Assembly: GCA_963920575.1 (NCBI GenBank)
Contig: OY986968.1
Coordinates: forward strand, 2,309,001-2,373,000
DNA length: 64,000 bases
Direction of reading: 5' to 3'
Origin: Narthecium ossifragum
Lineage: Eukaryota > Streptophyta > Magnoliopsida > Dioscoreales > Nartheciaceae
Each line of letters starts with the position of its first letter. Position 1 is the stretch's first letter. The translations under genes and the position numbers were made by a program. Shown piece after piece: positions 1 to 11,200 of this stretch. The notes beneath the pieces were generated by a model that made no database searches, was not told the DNA's origin, and saw nothing but the letters and a program-made list of their open reading frames with translations.

Positions 1-2892
1 CCTTCTTCAACCAATGCGGCATTGTGCTCTTTGCTGGATGAGTTTGCGGATCTTTTTCCTGAACCATTCGCTCTTCCTTCTCGTCGTTTGCACGACCACC
101 GGATTCCTCTGCTTCCTGGCGCGGCGCCAGCCAACGTTCGGCCATATCGTTACCCACAATACCAAAAAGGCGAAATTGAACTTTTGGTTGAGGCCATGCT
201 TCAATCTGGGGTGGTTCACCCTAATTCTAGTCCGTATTCTTCGCCCGTCCTCTTGGTCAACAAGCACGATGGTTCTTGGCGTCTTTGTGTTGACTACAGA
301 GCTTTGAACGCCGCCACTGTCAAAGACAAATTTCCAATTCCTGTTATTGATGAGCTGTTGGACGAGCTCCATGGGGCTGTCATCTTCTCCAAATTGGATT
401 TACGCTCGGGGTACCATCAGATCCGGATGGCGGACGCCGATGTTGAGAAGACGGCATTTCGGACTCATCATGGGCATTATGAATTTTTGGTGATGCCATT
501 TGGCTTAACCAATGCTCCTTCGACGTTCCAGTCACTTATGAATTCCATTTTTGGGCCTTTTCTCCGTCGGTTCGTCTTGGTTTTTTTTGACGACATATTA
601 ATTTACAGTCATTCCTTCCAGGAGCATTTGTCCCACCTTTCTTCAGTTTTTTCTGTCCTACGCGCCAACAATCTCTTTTTGCGGCGCGACAAATGCCAGT
701 TTGGCCAACCGGCAGTGCAGTACTTGGGTCACGTGGTTTCCACCGCCGGCGTCGCCATGGACGGCGAGAAAATTGCCGCTATGATGCATTGGCCCCAGCC
801 TCGTTCGCTGAAAGCCTTGCGTGGGTTCTTGGGGTTGACGGGGTACTATCGCAAATTTATCAAGGATTTACGGTACTATTGCACGACCCCTGACTCAGTT
901 GCTCAAGAAGGATTCCTTTCTATGATGTCACCTGAAGCCGAGCAAGCGTTCCATTCGCTCAAGGCGGCCATGTCTTCTAGACCGGTTCTAGCCCTCCCGG
1001 ATTTTACCAAAACTTTTATCGTGGAGTGCGATGCTTCGAGTACGGGCCTTGGCGCTGTTCTTCTGCAGCAGGGTCGTCCAATTGCTTTTTTTAGTCAGGC
1101 CTTGCAGGGTCGTAATTTGAAGCTGTCCACTTATGAGAAAGAAATGTTGGCTCTGGTGCTTGCCGTGCAGAAATGGCGACCTTATTTGTTGGGGACTCGG
1201 TTCGTCGTCTGCACTGATCATAAAAGCTTACAACATCTCTGGTCGCAGACTATTACTATTGAGGCTCAACAACGTTGGTTGGTTAAGTTGCTTGGGTATG
1301 ATTTCCAAATAGACTACAAGAGGGGCGCTGACAACACGGTGGCGGATTCCTTATCTCGCCAGCAAGCTGCCTTGGCCGCGATCTCTTCTCCCGTTCCGGA
1401 CTGGCTGGAGGCCATCCGCCAGGAGGTAGCCATCGATCCGCAGCTGCAACGTCTCGTGGGTAACATCAGATCCGGCGATGCCATTGGCCCATGGTCGTAC
1501 AGGGACGGCTTGCTCTTCTTCAAGGACCGGATATATTTGGCAGCTTCGTCTCCTCTCATCCATGTCGTCCTCAAGGAATTCCACTCAGGTACGCATGAAG
1601 GGTTCTCCAAACTCTGGCATCGCATCCGCGCGGTTTTTTATTGGAAGGGGGCACAACAACATATCAAAGATTATCTACAATCTTGTGATGTTTGTCAGCG
1701 ACATAAAGCTTCCCACTCCAAGCCGGCCGGCCTTCTACAGCCCTTGCCCATTCCGACGGTCGTATGGTCCGATATCTCCATGGATTTCATTGACGGATTG
1801 CCCATCTCACAGGGGAAGACCGGCATCTTCGTCGTCATTGATCGCCTCTCCAAATATGGCCATTTCGTGCCCTTTCGTCACCCTTACACAGTTGCTGGCA
1901 TTGCTCAATTATTTTTTGATTACATCTCCAAGCTCCACGGCGCCCCTACCTCCATCATTTGTGATCGGGATGCTGCCTTCACCAGTTCCTTCTGGAGTGA
2001 ATTATTCCGACTACAAGGGGTTTAGTTTAATTTTTCCTCTGCTTATCACCCTCAGACGGACGGGCAAACGGAAGTTTTGAATCGCACCTTGCAAAAGTAT
2101 CTGCGTTGTTTGTCCGACTCCAAACCGGCGGACCGTTGGCTTTCGTGGGCTGAATATGTTTATAATACGAGCTTCCATTCCGCCATTGGCTGCACTCCTT
2201 TCGAGCTGGTCTATGGTCGGCCGCCGCCTACCCTTCTTTCCTACATCGCCGGCTCAGCATCGACGGCGGCTGTCGATCGGCTGTTAGTGGATCGCGATGA
2301 GTTTTTGGCACAAGCTCGCTCTCACCTGGCGCGCGCACAAAACAGGATGCTCCAGGTTTATGATCGTCACCACCGGGAAGTCTCCTACGCCGTCGGCGAT
2401 TGGGTATACCTCAAGCTCCACCCCTACAGGCAGCAAACGGTCACCAGACGCTCCTCACAGAAGCTAGCAGCTAAATTTTACGGGCCTTTCGAAATCTTGT
2501 CGAAGATTGGTCCGGTTGCTTACAAACTGGCTCTTCCAGCTTCATCTCGCATTCATCCCGTCTTTCATGTTTCCTTGTTCAAGAAATATTTGGGGCCGGC
2601 TGGCGCAGCCAGTTCTCCCTTGCCTGATGTGGTTCCAACCGTTCAACTCACTCCTCAAGCTGTGCTAGACTACAGGATTAAGCGCAAACGCAACGAAGTC
2701 CTCATCCATTGGAGCGGTTTGAGTCCGGCTGACGCTACTTGGGAGGTACTCTCAGACATTCAGCTCTGGTTTCCTTCTTTTAACCTTGAGGGCAAGGTCA
2801 TTTCTAAAGGGGGTGGGAATGTTACGAATGGACAGCCAGATGGACAACCAGATTTGAGAGGTGATAAGGATGAATCAATCACGAGATCGTGA
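1..2892 (+). pseudogene. pol: Chromovirus pol polyprotein, partial, one stop and a local frameshift
   Basis: The frame is open from base 1 to a TAG at 2023-2025, then continues in the same frame to 2892. RT occupies roughly 100-800, with the catalytic DD in an FFDDILIYS motif near 586-612. RNase H follows (CDASS near 1027, YEKE near 1132, TDHKS near 1213, ADSLS near 1342). Integrase shows the zinc-binding HH/CC region (1570-1700), then catalytic Asp residues near 1776 and 1966 and Glu near 2071 after the YHPQTDGQTE block. A GPY/F-type region near 2480-2500 and a chromodomain at about 2640-2760 (IHWSGL, TWE) end the protein. Between about 866 and 925 the reading frame slips by one base and returns, so the RT-RNase H connection is scrambled. 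The stop sits inside the integrase core, so no complete integrase can be made from this copy without readthrough. Confidence 0.9.
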
Positions 2893-3251
2893 TTGAGTAA
2901 CCAAAGTAGATTTATTTCAAAAAGATTGTTATTTAGGAGATTGGTTATTTGATTCTCTAGTTGCTTGTTTAGGATGATTTGATTTCCTAGTTGCTTGTTT
3001 AGGGTGATCTATACTTATCAGGATAGATCCTTTGCTTGTTATAAAACCATCATGAAATAAAGAGATGATCATCAGCTATCATCATTATTGACTAAGGCTG
3101 AGTAATCTCTGGTTGCTCTTCAATTTCTCCTTCCTTTCTTCTCCATCCACCATCATAGGCCGGCGACGCAAGCAGGCCCTTGAGTCCTTGCCCCTGGTTC
3201 CCACGCCGAGGGAGAGGCCAAGAACAAGGAGTTACGCAGCAGCGCGTAACA
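2820..3251 (+). repeat. 3' LTR of the chromovirus
   Basis: The LTR starts TGTTACG directly after the purine tract and ends CGTAACA, a perfect 7-bp inverted terminal pair, giving 432 bp. A TATA-like stretch (ttataaaacc) lies near 3039 and an AATAAA at 3056-3061, as expected for the U3/R part. The LTR begins just inside the last codons of pol, so the coding end overlaps the LTR by about 70 bases. Confidence 0.88.
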
Positions 3252-5157
3252 AGTACGCACTGACTTAAGGAAGAAAAACATAAGCAGGAATGGTCTTTTC
3301 TGAGTTCAAACTGCTGAGGCTGGCATGGACACCGACATTTGCTGCAAAAAATAATAACAATAATTCAACAAAGCCACTTCTACAAATTGAAGCCAGGCAA
3401 AACTACAGCTTAGAAAAATGTTAGTTAAAAAGCATGTGAGCTAAACCACGCAGATATTAGTAAAGACAAGACAAATTTAAAGACAGAATAAAGCACAGAC
3501 AAGGCATACCCAAGAGGATATATCCAGACTCGGTCCACATGGATAAGTGAGCAGAAGACTGCAAGTCATTAAGAATATTCTGAACTGCTGTGAAATTTAA
3601 GCTCTCTTATTCAACATAGCAACTTCCAGCACTGATAAGAGAACAGAATCAACATTTTTCTCTGAGAAAGCACAGCAATTGTGTTATCCTCGCTTGAAAC
3701 ATCCAACTTCCAAGCAAAATTAGATTCAGCAGCACAAGAAGAAGAATGAGGGTACAATATTTGAATCACAGGAGAAGCAGATGGCCCTTGAGAATGCATT
3801 TGATAACTCCAGAAGAAAACGTAAATGAGGTAAGGACTTCGAAAAAATCCAATCCTCCTCTGCCATATCCAAACCTCCAACGAGTTTTAGATTTACACTA
3901 GGCTGTTTCTAGTTTGATAGATAGTTGAAATAGAGGGAGCGTGAGTGTGTAAGGGATCTCTTTGCCAAGATAAGAAACAAATTATACCACACAAATTCTT
4001 TGTATACAGGCTCAACAAGTTCCAAATTCAACATACGCCCATAAGCTGTTCATATTTCCCATTTGAAATCACCTTAAAATGCACACATTCACACAAGCAT
4101 CTTGCGGCCAGATATAAAAACTTCCAGTAACAATTTGGGATAGTTTTCTGACCCAAGTGTTGGAAAGCTTATCTTCTACTAGTACGAATTTGAAGAAGGC
4201 TTCTGATTGTGTTTCAAAGTTTGGAGTTTTTAACTACTAGTAGTAAGAGTCTGGAGCAGCTTTCTGATCATCTTCCCAAGTAGTTAGGACTTAAGAGTTC
4301 ATCAAAGAATCATGAAATCGCGTTGGCAGATAGAGAATGATGGGCCATAGAGGGTTCCTTCAACAAAGTTTGCTATTTTGGTCTGCGACTTCTTTGTCAT
4401 ACCATTTATACTCTTGCTACATGTAGAACTCTACTTTATCATGTTTTAGACATATTGGTCAATAAAAATTTCCTCTGTAATTCCATTCAGTAATCTATTC
4501 TAAATCTTGTTTAATCATCTAAGACACACCAGAGCTACACCCTAACTCCCGATATGAATAATGAGAAGCAACGCAACAATGACAAATCCTCTGTTTATCA
4601 CAAACCAACAAGAGTGCCCTATACATTCTACAGAAAGCACCTCCTCGACAACACATTGAGATCCACCATCTCATAATAGTTCATTGATCTACCTAATTGC
4701 ATGATGCTATGGAAGCAAATCTACAGAGAATCTTCTGAAACTATCTAATTGATGATTATCCTATTTGTTGATTGAAATAACTTGTGTTTATAATACCCAC
4801 AAAAAGAGGCTTTGATGTCAATATCCAGAAATACCAACATTGAATCATTCACCGGGTTGCTTTAATTTTGGAAATTTGCTTGAAGGACAAACTGAAGAAA
4901 GATTTTTCCAACGTACTTTAATTAAAATAGTCAGAAGAAGAATTTTCTTCTGACCTACTTATGAAAAGAAATAACCAACTTTATCCCACATCAAAAGGCA
5001 ATGCATCGACAAATGTACATGATCAAGAAAATTAATCAGATGAAAGAGAAGAAAGAGCACATAAGCCCTATATGTTACAGAAAAAAGCCAATATGTGCTT
5101 CTTTACAATAATAACACATCTGAACACAATTCTGAGATGGAAGTGGAGAAACAGGTA
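3252..5157. other. AT-rich spacer with weak unidentified exon-like sequence on the minus strand
   Basis: Mostly noncoding. On the minus strand, 3500-3880 has coding-like texture: an ATG near 3864 opening MAEEDWIFSKSLP, and in another frame a 55-residue open run ending at 3611, then a further short open piece ending at a GT donor near 3508. The frames do not join into one protein, so this may be a decayed exon pair of an unrecognised gene or chance. No MICU C-terminal exon (third and fourth EF-hand region) could be found here although this is where it would be expected. Confidence 0.3.
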
Positions 5158-5160
5158 TAC

Positions 5161-5978
5161 CTCGTCATGCAAGTCTCTCAAAAACTGCACAAACCTATCA
5201 TGTGCGAGGCGTCCCTTGCCATCTTTGCCAAAGAAATACTCAACTAAGCCCTCATTTTCAGCGGATGACCCAAATTTTAATCCCACACGCCGACCATCAC
5301 TGTGGCACTCCCCTTGCCTATTGTGAGACCGCATTACCATCATCACTTTCTTAAACTCCTCTCTTTCTATCTCTCTGTAAAAAATACTTGACCAATTAAG
5401 TAACCATAATGACAGGATTGAAGGTAAATTATCTTGCAAAATAACATCTATAACAATGATATACACAAGAACATCTGCAATTATAAGATAATGAGTCTTG
5501 CGAGCAGCCACATCACAAAACATGAAGCAAGGCACGTACCCATTACTGTCAAGGTCAAACATTTTGAAGGCTACACTGAAGCTTGATTCAGGAATACTGA
5601 GAAGTGTGACAAAAAATATGTACCTGCCAGAAGGCAAAATGACGAATTTGTCACCAAACATTAAAGCCTTACATAAAACAAATAAAACAACAAAATACAA
5701 TATTTCAAAATGGACATAACAATTCTCTGATACATTTAATAGGCTGAAACTCACTCTGGAAAGGAGATGAGTCCATCGTTGTTGGTATCAAAAAGCATAA
5801 AAAAAGTTGAAGGAGAACAATGAAACTCGGTAGGCATTCTTTCTCCTCTTAAATGACCTTTTCGAACAATGCTCAATTCAGATGGAGGAAACACAGGAAC
5901 AACTGCTCTCATTAGGTCTACTGGCAACATAAGTACCTCTCCATCTGGGCTCCGGACAGATACAAAGTACTCAAAAAT
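5161..5978 (-). CDS. MICU: Mitochondrial calcium uptake protein (MICU-like), three-exon fragment
   Basis: MICU proteins sit in the mitochondrial intermembrane space and gate the calcium uniporter by binding Ca2+ through EF-hands. Three exons on the minus strand join in phase: 5978-5755, 5623-5540 and 5374-5161 (522 bp, 174 codons). All intron ends are GT/AG. EF-hand 1 is DTNNDGLISFPE (split across exons 1 and 2) and EF-hand 2 is DLDSNGEIEREE (split across exons 2 and 3); calcium-ligand positions 1, 3, 5 and 12 are kept in both. Other family blocks are FEYFVSVRSPDGE, MRAVVPVFPPSE, VEYFFGKDGK and FVQFLRDLHDE. A plant MICU is about 450-500 aa, so this is roughly the middle third. The N-terminal targeting exon and the C-terminal exons were not found in the neighbouring spacer. 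The exons show no stops or frameshifts. It is either a young gene fragment or a gene with exons I could not see. Confidence 0.8.
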
Positions 5979-7529
5979 CTGGAAGACACAATACACTCAA
6001 TGAGTATATTGCCACTACCTTACAAGTTACATTTGGACAATCAAAACTGAACGATGTACAAAATTCTAACATAATTCGGCACTCTGTAGATATTAGGCTC
6101 ATTCGAACAAAAAATAGCACAATGATCACTAAAAAAAAGCAAAACCCATGACGGCAACAATGAATCTTAGGAAAGATCGGATCAGCAGCTTGCTAATATT
6201 GAATTCTTGTCCTAAAACAAGAAAGGACTCTTATTAGCCAAAAAAATCCTCAGGCTCCAAACAGGTCTTGGAGATACAAAAATGAAGATTGATCTTTATC
6301 ATAATTCACAAATGAACAAGCAGGGGGAAAAAAAAAATAGACAGACTGATATTCAGTTAGCACACTTGTATCCTGATGGCTTCAACAAATAAGGCACTCT
6401 TGCAAACTCTGATTTTATGACACAAGCATGAAAAGGCATCATCATTCTTTGTGGGGTACGACCCACATCATGCTTATATTGCAATCCACACATGGGCATT
6501 CACAATTGTTTCATGCAGTGTACTTCATCAGTCACTACAAGTCTTGGAACTACGAAATTACATGATGTATGCACAGTCCTTTGATCCAAAAATTAATCAG
6601 AATATTTATCTCTCTAACTATCATTAAGTAGTGAAAGTAGGAACCAATAAGTGGCCATTATTGATACATGAGACTGATAGCTACTTCAAATTCATACACA
6701 ATACATAGCAGAAGCCTATAATATTTCAAAAAAATTCAAAGTTGTTGAGATAGCAAAAATAACTAAAATTTTAAAGTTTACAGGACCCTTTCGGGGGGGA
6801 CTTAGCAATCTCATCCTTTTCTCATACTTAAAAAACACCCTTCTCCACTATGCATCTGAGATGATATAAAATGATCTTTTATCAGTACAGACTTGATGCC
6901 AAACATTTTCACACCGAAGGCAGATATTCATGCATGCATAAGGTAATCTGGAAGATAAATAACTGACAGCATATAAGTCAGATAGTTGGTCCTACTGTAG
7001 TGCTCTGCGCCTCAAAAACAAGGCAAGTTCAAGTTGCAGATGCAAAATAATATCTAAAGGATCATTAATGATCAATCATCATTTATATGCTTTTATTGTA
7101 GTATAAGATATGCTTTTATAGTATAAAATAAGTCAAAACAAAGAAAAGAACAGGCTGGTACAAAATGTTGGAGCAAAATGAAAGAAGGGAACAGCTACGC
7201 AAAAATGTCTCTGGTTTGATGACATTCTAATAATCTCTCCTATATTGAGAGGTACAGAAAAAACGTACTCAATTCACCGCTATTCGATTGCTATATCCCG
7301 CAAACATTTGTCCCAATTGAAGTATTCTCTTCAATCTCCACTGCATTTGATAAAATCACCACACTACGTAACATCAATTGGAAGGCCTACCTAATTTTCC
7401 TTTATGAATTCAATTCTTATTAAGTGCCAGGACTTCCTGTACATTTATTCAAGATTTTCGTATGAGCAAGAATACGAACGATTGGTTTTCATGATTCGCA
7501 ACCGCGTCTTATACTAACCAAGCGATCAA
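5979..7529. other. AT-rich noncoding stretch
   Basis: No open frame of note and no recognised repeat on either strand. If the MICU fragment were part of an intact gene, its first exons would have to lie here or just to the right, but no GC-rich transit-peptide exon is visible before 7530. Confidence 0.5.
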
Positions 7530-7694
7530 TTAGGGGATCAATGCCAAGAATGGAACTGAATACAAAGGAACAGAGCTATATAGAATCCCAAGAGATGTCG
7601 GAGACCTCCAACGAGGAACATAGGCTTCTTCGCCCTGGAACGCGACCCGCCGATCGGAATCGCCGCTCCTCGAGGCCGTGTCGGAAACGGCCAT
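7530..7694 (-). CDS. Short GC-rich ORF of unknown function (54 aa)
   Basis: ATG at 7694-7692, stop TAA at 7532-7530. The protein begins MAVSDTASRSGDSDRRVAFQ and is hydrophilic, then weakly hydrophobic at its end. It matches nothing I recognise and does not look like a mitochondrial transit peptide, so I do not assign it to the MICU fragment. It is GC-richer than its surroundings. Its ATG lies directly behind an inverted copy of an AAPT splice acceptor (see 7695-7734). It could be a first or second exon of an unknown gene, a small protein, or chance. Confidence 0.3.
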   Translation of the reverse strand: MAVSDTASRSGDSDRRVAFQGEEAYVPRWRSPTSLGILYSSVPLYSVPFLALIP

Positions 7695-7734
7695 GTGATC
7701 TGGAAAGACGAATAAAACACTATCGTTTTGTCAG
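7695..7734. repeat. 40-bp perfect inverted copy of AAPT intron 2/exon 3 junction
   Basis: The 40 bases here are the exact reverse complement of 10357-10396, which is the last 35 bases of AAPT intron 2 plus the first five bases of exon 3. Similarity stops abruptly on both sides. On the minus strand the copy therefore carries a complete polypyrimidine tract and AG acceptor. Confidence 0.92.
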
Positions 7735-8107
7735 GTGGTACTTATACCGTGATTCTCGATTCTCCATTTTATAATAGGGATAGATAATGGACCTGGCGCG
7801 TTAATGAAAAGGTGCGCGTCCTAGGACCCCTCGCCGGGCGACTTTATTGAACTCGGGTCGCGTCCTATAAAATTCGGATCCGATTGATCATATCGGGAAT
7901 GGACTAAAAAAGTGGTCCGGCCCGTTTGAAGTCGATGACACCCTGACTCGCATCTCAAAAAAGAACCGTCATTCTTCACCATTCCGAGCAAGATCCGTAG
8001 CCCTAGCGGCAGCTTCCTCCCTGATTCGATCCAAGCTTGATCGGCGAGCATCGAGCGGCGAGGCGACCGGCGGGCTACCAGTGGCGGCAGAGAGGCATCG
8101 GTTATCG

Positions 8108-8242
8108 GTATGCCTCGCCATTCATGTTTTCGTTCTCCTATTGTTCTCTTTTTCTCTTGTCGCCATCCCGTTGGGGCTTCCACAGCGGGGTGAGTGATTC
8201 TGTGGATGATGGGAGGGTGAATTGTGGGTTTTGTTGGAACAG
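8108..8242 (+). promoter_or_regulatory. Probable 5'-UTR intron of AAPT
   Basis: A GTATGC donor at 8108 and a TTGGAACAG acceptor ending at 8242 flank 135 bases just before the AAPT start codon. The upstream leader (about 7980-8107) is GC-rich compared with the intron. No TATA box was clearly seen. Inferred from splice signals only. Confidence 0.55.
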
Positions 8243-11200
8243 ATGGGATACGTCGGTCACCATGGCGTCGCGGCACTACACAAGTATAAGTACAGCGGCG
8301 TCGACAACTCGTTGATTGCTAAGTATATTTTCCAACCGTTCTGGAGGCGCTGTGTCAACCTCTTCCCTCTTTGGATGCCGTGAGTGCCCTCTAAACTCAT
8401 TATAAACCATGGGTTCTTGCTATGGGCAATGTGGTTTTTAGAGATAAAGAATGACAAATGAAATAACGAATTGTTATGCTTTATTGTTCTCTGATAATGT
8501 TTATCTGCTTTCTTGTACATGACTTTCTTGCTTTCTAATAATCTTTAATCTAAAAGTTAGACGAATGGAATAGCCAAGTGTTTTCCTATTCTTGTAGACG
8601 AGGTTCTTGTTTTATAATAATGTTTACTCTGATTTTTGTGAACATCATGCGACATAGAAAAAATCTAAGTTATGTATGTTGCGGACATACTTTATGGTAT
8701 GTACAAACGAGCATTTGATATTCGGATTTTAGCTTGCTTCATGTGGATGATATATTGGCGCCTGGTATGACTTTGTCTGTCAAGCAAATTGTACTCGATC
8801 GCTTGTTCATCTGCTTCCTATGTTGTAGGAGATTGTGGGAAGTCGTTGAAGTACATTCCCTCCAGTCCAGAGATTGGTGACAAAAAAACATCATTAATCT
8901 CTGTTTGGTGTGGGGTTAAGGGGGGTTAACCCCCCATTTATCCCCAAACAAGATTGGGGTTAGCTAATAGGGTTAGGCGGGGATAGTGGCTTAACCCGGG
9001 TTAAGCAAACCCAGTTTTCAAAGCCTGCACCATGATGTAAATTACCGTACTACCCTCAACTATTACAAGTGATGTTGTTCTACTATTGCAATTAGGGGTG
9101 GCAAAACGGGTTGGCGGGTCGGGTTCGGGTCGAGATCGATTATCTCGACCCAAAGGTCCAACCCGAACCCGACCCGTTTATTAAACGGGTTGGTTTGGTT
9201 GATCCGAACCCGACTCGTTAATAAACGGGTCAACCCGAACCCAACCCGCCGGACTCGTTTAATAAATGGGTCGGGTCGGATTCCCAGCGGGTCCAGTCGG
9301 GTCAAATACATTATTCCAACATTAATTTTCTATTAAAAATAGCATTTTATAAGTTAAGGGGCCAGTTACGGGTCGGGTCATGGGTCGGGTCACGGGTCGT
9401 TAACGGGTCAGGTCACGGGTCATGAGTCGGGTCACGGGTTACCATCCTCAACCTGAACCCGATCCGGTTATTAACGGGTCGGTGACGGGTAAACCCGAAC
9501 CCGATCCACACCCGAATACCCCAAACCCAAACCCACTAAATTCGGGTCGGGACGGGTTCACGGGTCCAATTACCACCCCTAATTGCAATGTATTTGTTGT
9601 AGATGACTTATTACATGATCTATCGCGGTCGACAACCCGGTTCACGGGTCCGATCTCTTCCTACGTGATAATATAATGTTAATTTATTAATCATTTGTAT
9701 TTATTAATATAATTTCGTATAATTAACAGACATATCTGGAGGCATATCGACATTCCTATAATTAAATTAATCTAATTTTGAGCACATTATATATAAGGGT
9801 ATTTTTGGTATTAGTTACAAATCCTACCCCTACCCCCAAAAACTTTTTCCTTATCCCAAGCAATCATTACTACTTATCTCCAAACACCAAAATGAGAATA
9901 AATTTATCCCCACTCCTTAACTCCACTTTTCTAACCCCAAAATTCCTTAACCCCCTTTAACCCGGAGTAAGGTAACCCCATACCAAACGGGGGCTAAGAG
10001 AAATGTTTATTGCTGTGACGTTCTTTGGTGAGCTATTTGTAAAAGTCGTCCTTAATTTTTTTGGATGAATTATTTGTCCTTAGTATTTCTGTCTTGGATA
10101 AGCTTTTGCTTGATAGCAGTGTCCTACATTCGTATCTGCACATTGTTTGCCCTTTATTGTGCATCTGATCTTAGTGCCGTGTAATTTTTGGATGCGTCAT
10201 AAGCAGGGATAACTTCTTATTGGTTATATCTAATTCAACCTTTTTGTTTTTTTAATTGGTGTTGATGCACTGTCCATCTTCCACCAGGCCAAACATGGTA
10301 AGCGCATGGAATAAGCACTTTATTGAATCTTTTTTGTCTGATTGCATCCTTCATTTCTGACAAAACGATAGTGTTTTATTCGTCTTTCCAGATCACACTT
10401 ACTGGTTTCATCTTCGTAGTTATCTCAGCATTTCTTGGCTATGTAAGTACCAATATTTATTATTTTCTTTTAGTACATTGATTTTTAAACTTCTTCATGT
10501 ACCGTTTCTGTGTACTTCGTGTCTCTGAAAAACTTGATTTTATTAGTTAGTGCTAGACAGGCTTATGCTAAAATACTAATCTCTTTCAATTTGCTATTGG
10601 GGAAGCAAAGATTGGTGTTAGGACCTTTTCCATGTGGTGCGAAAGAACTGAAGGAAAGTCCACCACCTGGTAACTCAAAACTTAGTGGGATTTCTGAGTT
10701 CACGTCTAGATCAAGTCCATCACCTGGTATGTCGTGCATAATGTTGGAAAATATGTCCTAGCCAATGTATTGGGATTTCTGAGTTCACGTTCTAGATCAA
10801 GTTAGGCCTACTTTCTAGTTCGGGTAATTAGCTGGAACCCAGCTATTCTTTGTCTGTCTATTGCTGGCAAATCACTATGATTATGATATACCATATATCA
10901 TGACCGAAGAATATGTTGGGGGTCTGGATCATTGGCTTCAGCACTTCCCTTTCTCATGGGATTCACAATCTGTAATTTGTCCTTTCAATATCAGTAGCAG
11001 TTGATAAGTCCTAAAAGTCTGGCGAAAGAGTTTGCACGAGAATTTGTGTTGCAGGTTATGACATGTGTGCCAAGAGGTCGTAAGTGGAAAAGAGCGTGCT
11101 ATGCTTTTTCATAATGATAGGGACTGGATTTTGGAGTTGGCTGCTGGTCAAAGAACAAGGCCCTGTGCCTAACACGGGCAAATCAAACAACTCAGCTATT

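Larger units (their letters stand above)
1..3251 (+). mobile_element. Ty3/gypsy chromovirus (Reina-like), 3' half
   Basis: The window opens inside the reverse transcriptase of a long terminal repeat retrotransposon. Order seen: RT, RNase H, integrase, chromodomain, polypurine tract, 3' LTR. This order with a C-terminal chromodomain defines chromoviruses; the wording of the integrase is most like the Reina lineage (inference). Gag, protease and the 5' LTR lie outside the window. The polypurine tract is at 2806-2819, directly against the LTR. The bases after the LTR (3252-3256, agtac) would be one copy of the target-site duplication; the other copy cannot be seen. The element is dead as read: one in-frame stop and one local frameshift. 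Confidence 0.93.

Noticed and set aside
5068..5754. Single 228-aa ORF on the minus strand as an intronless gene
   Set aside because: The EF-hand blocks are separated by stretches with clear GT-AG intron ends; splicing restores family order.
8920..9960. TTAACCCC/GGGTTA motifs resembling telomere repeat
   Set aside because: They are not in a regular 7-bp array; they belong to the ends and interior of a Tourist-like MITE and a hAT element.
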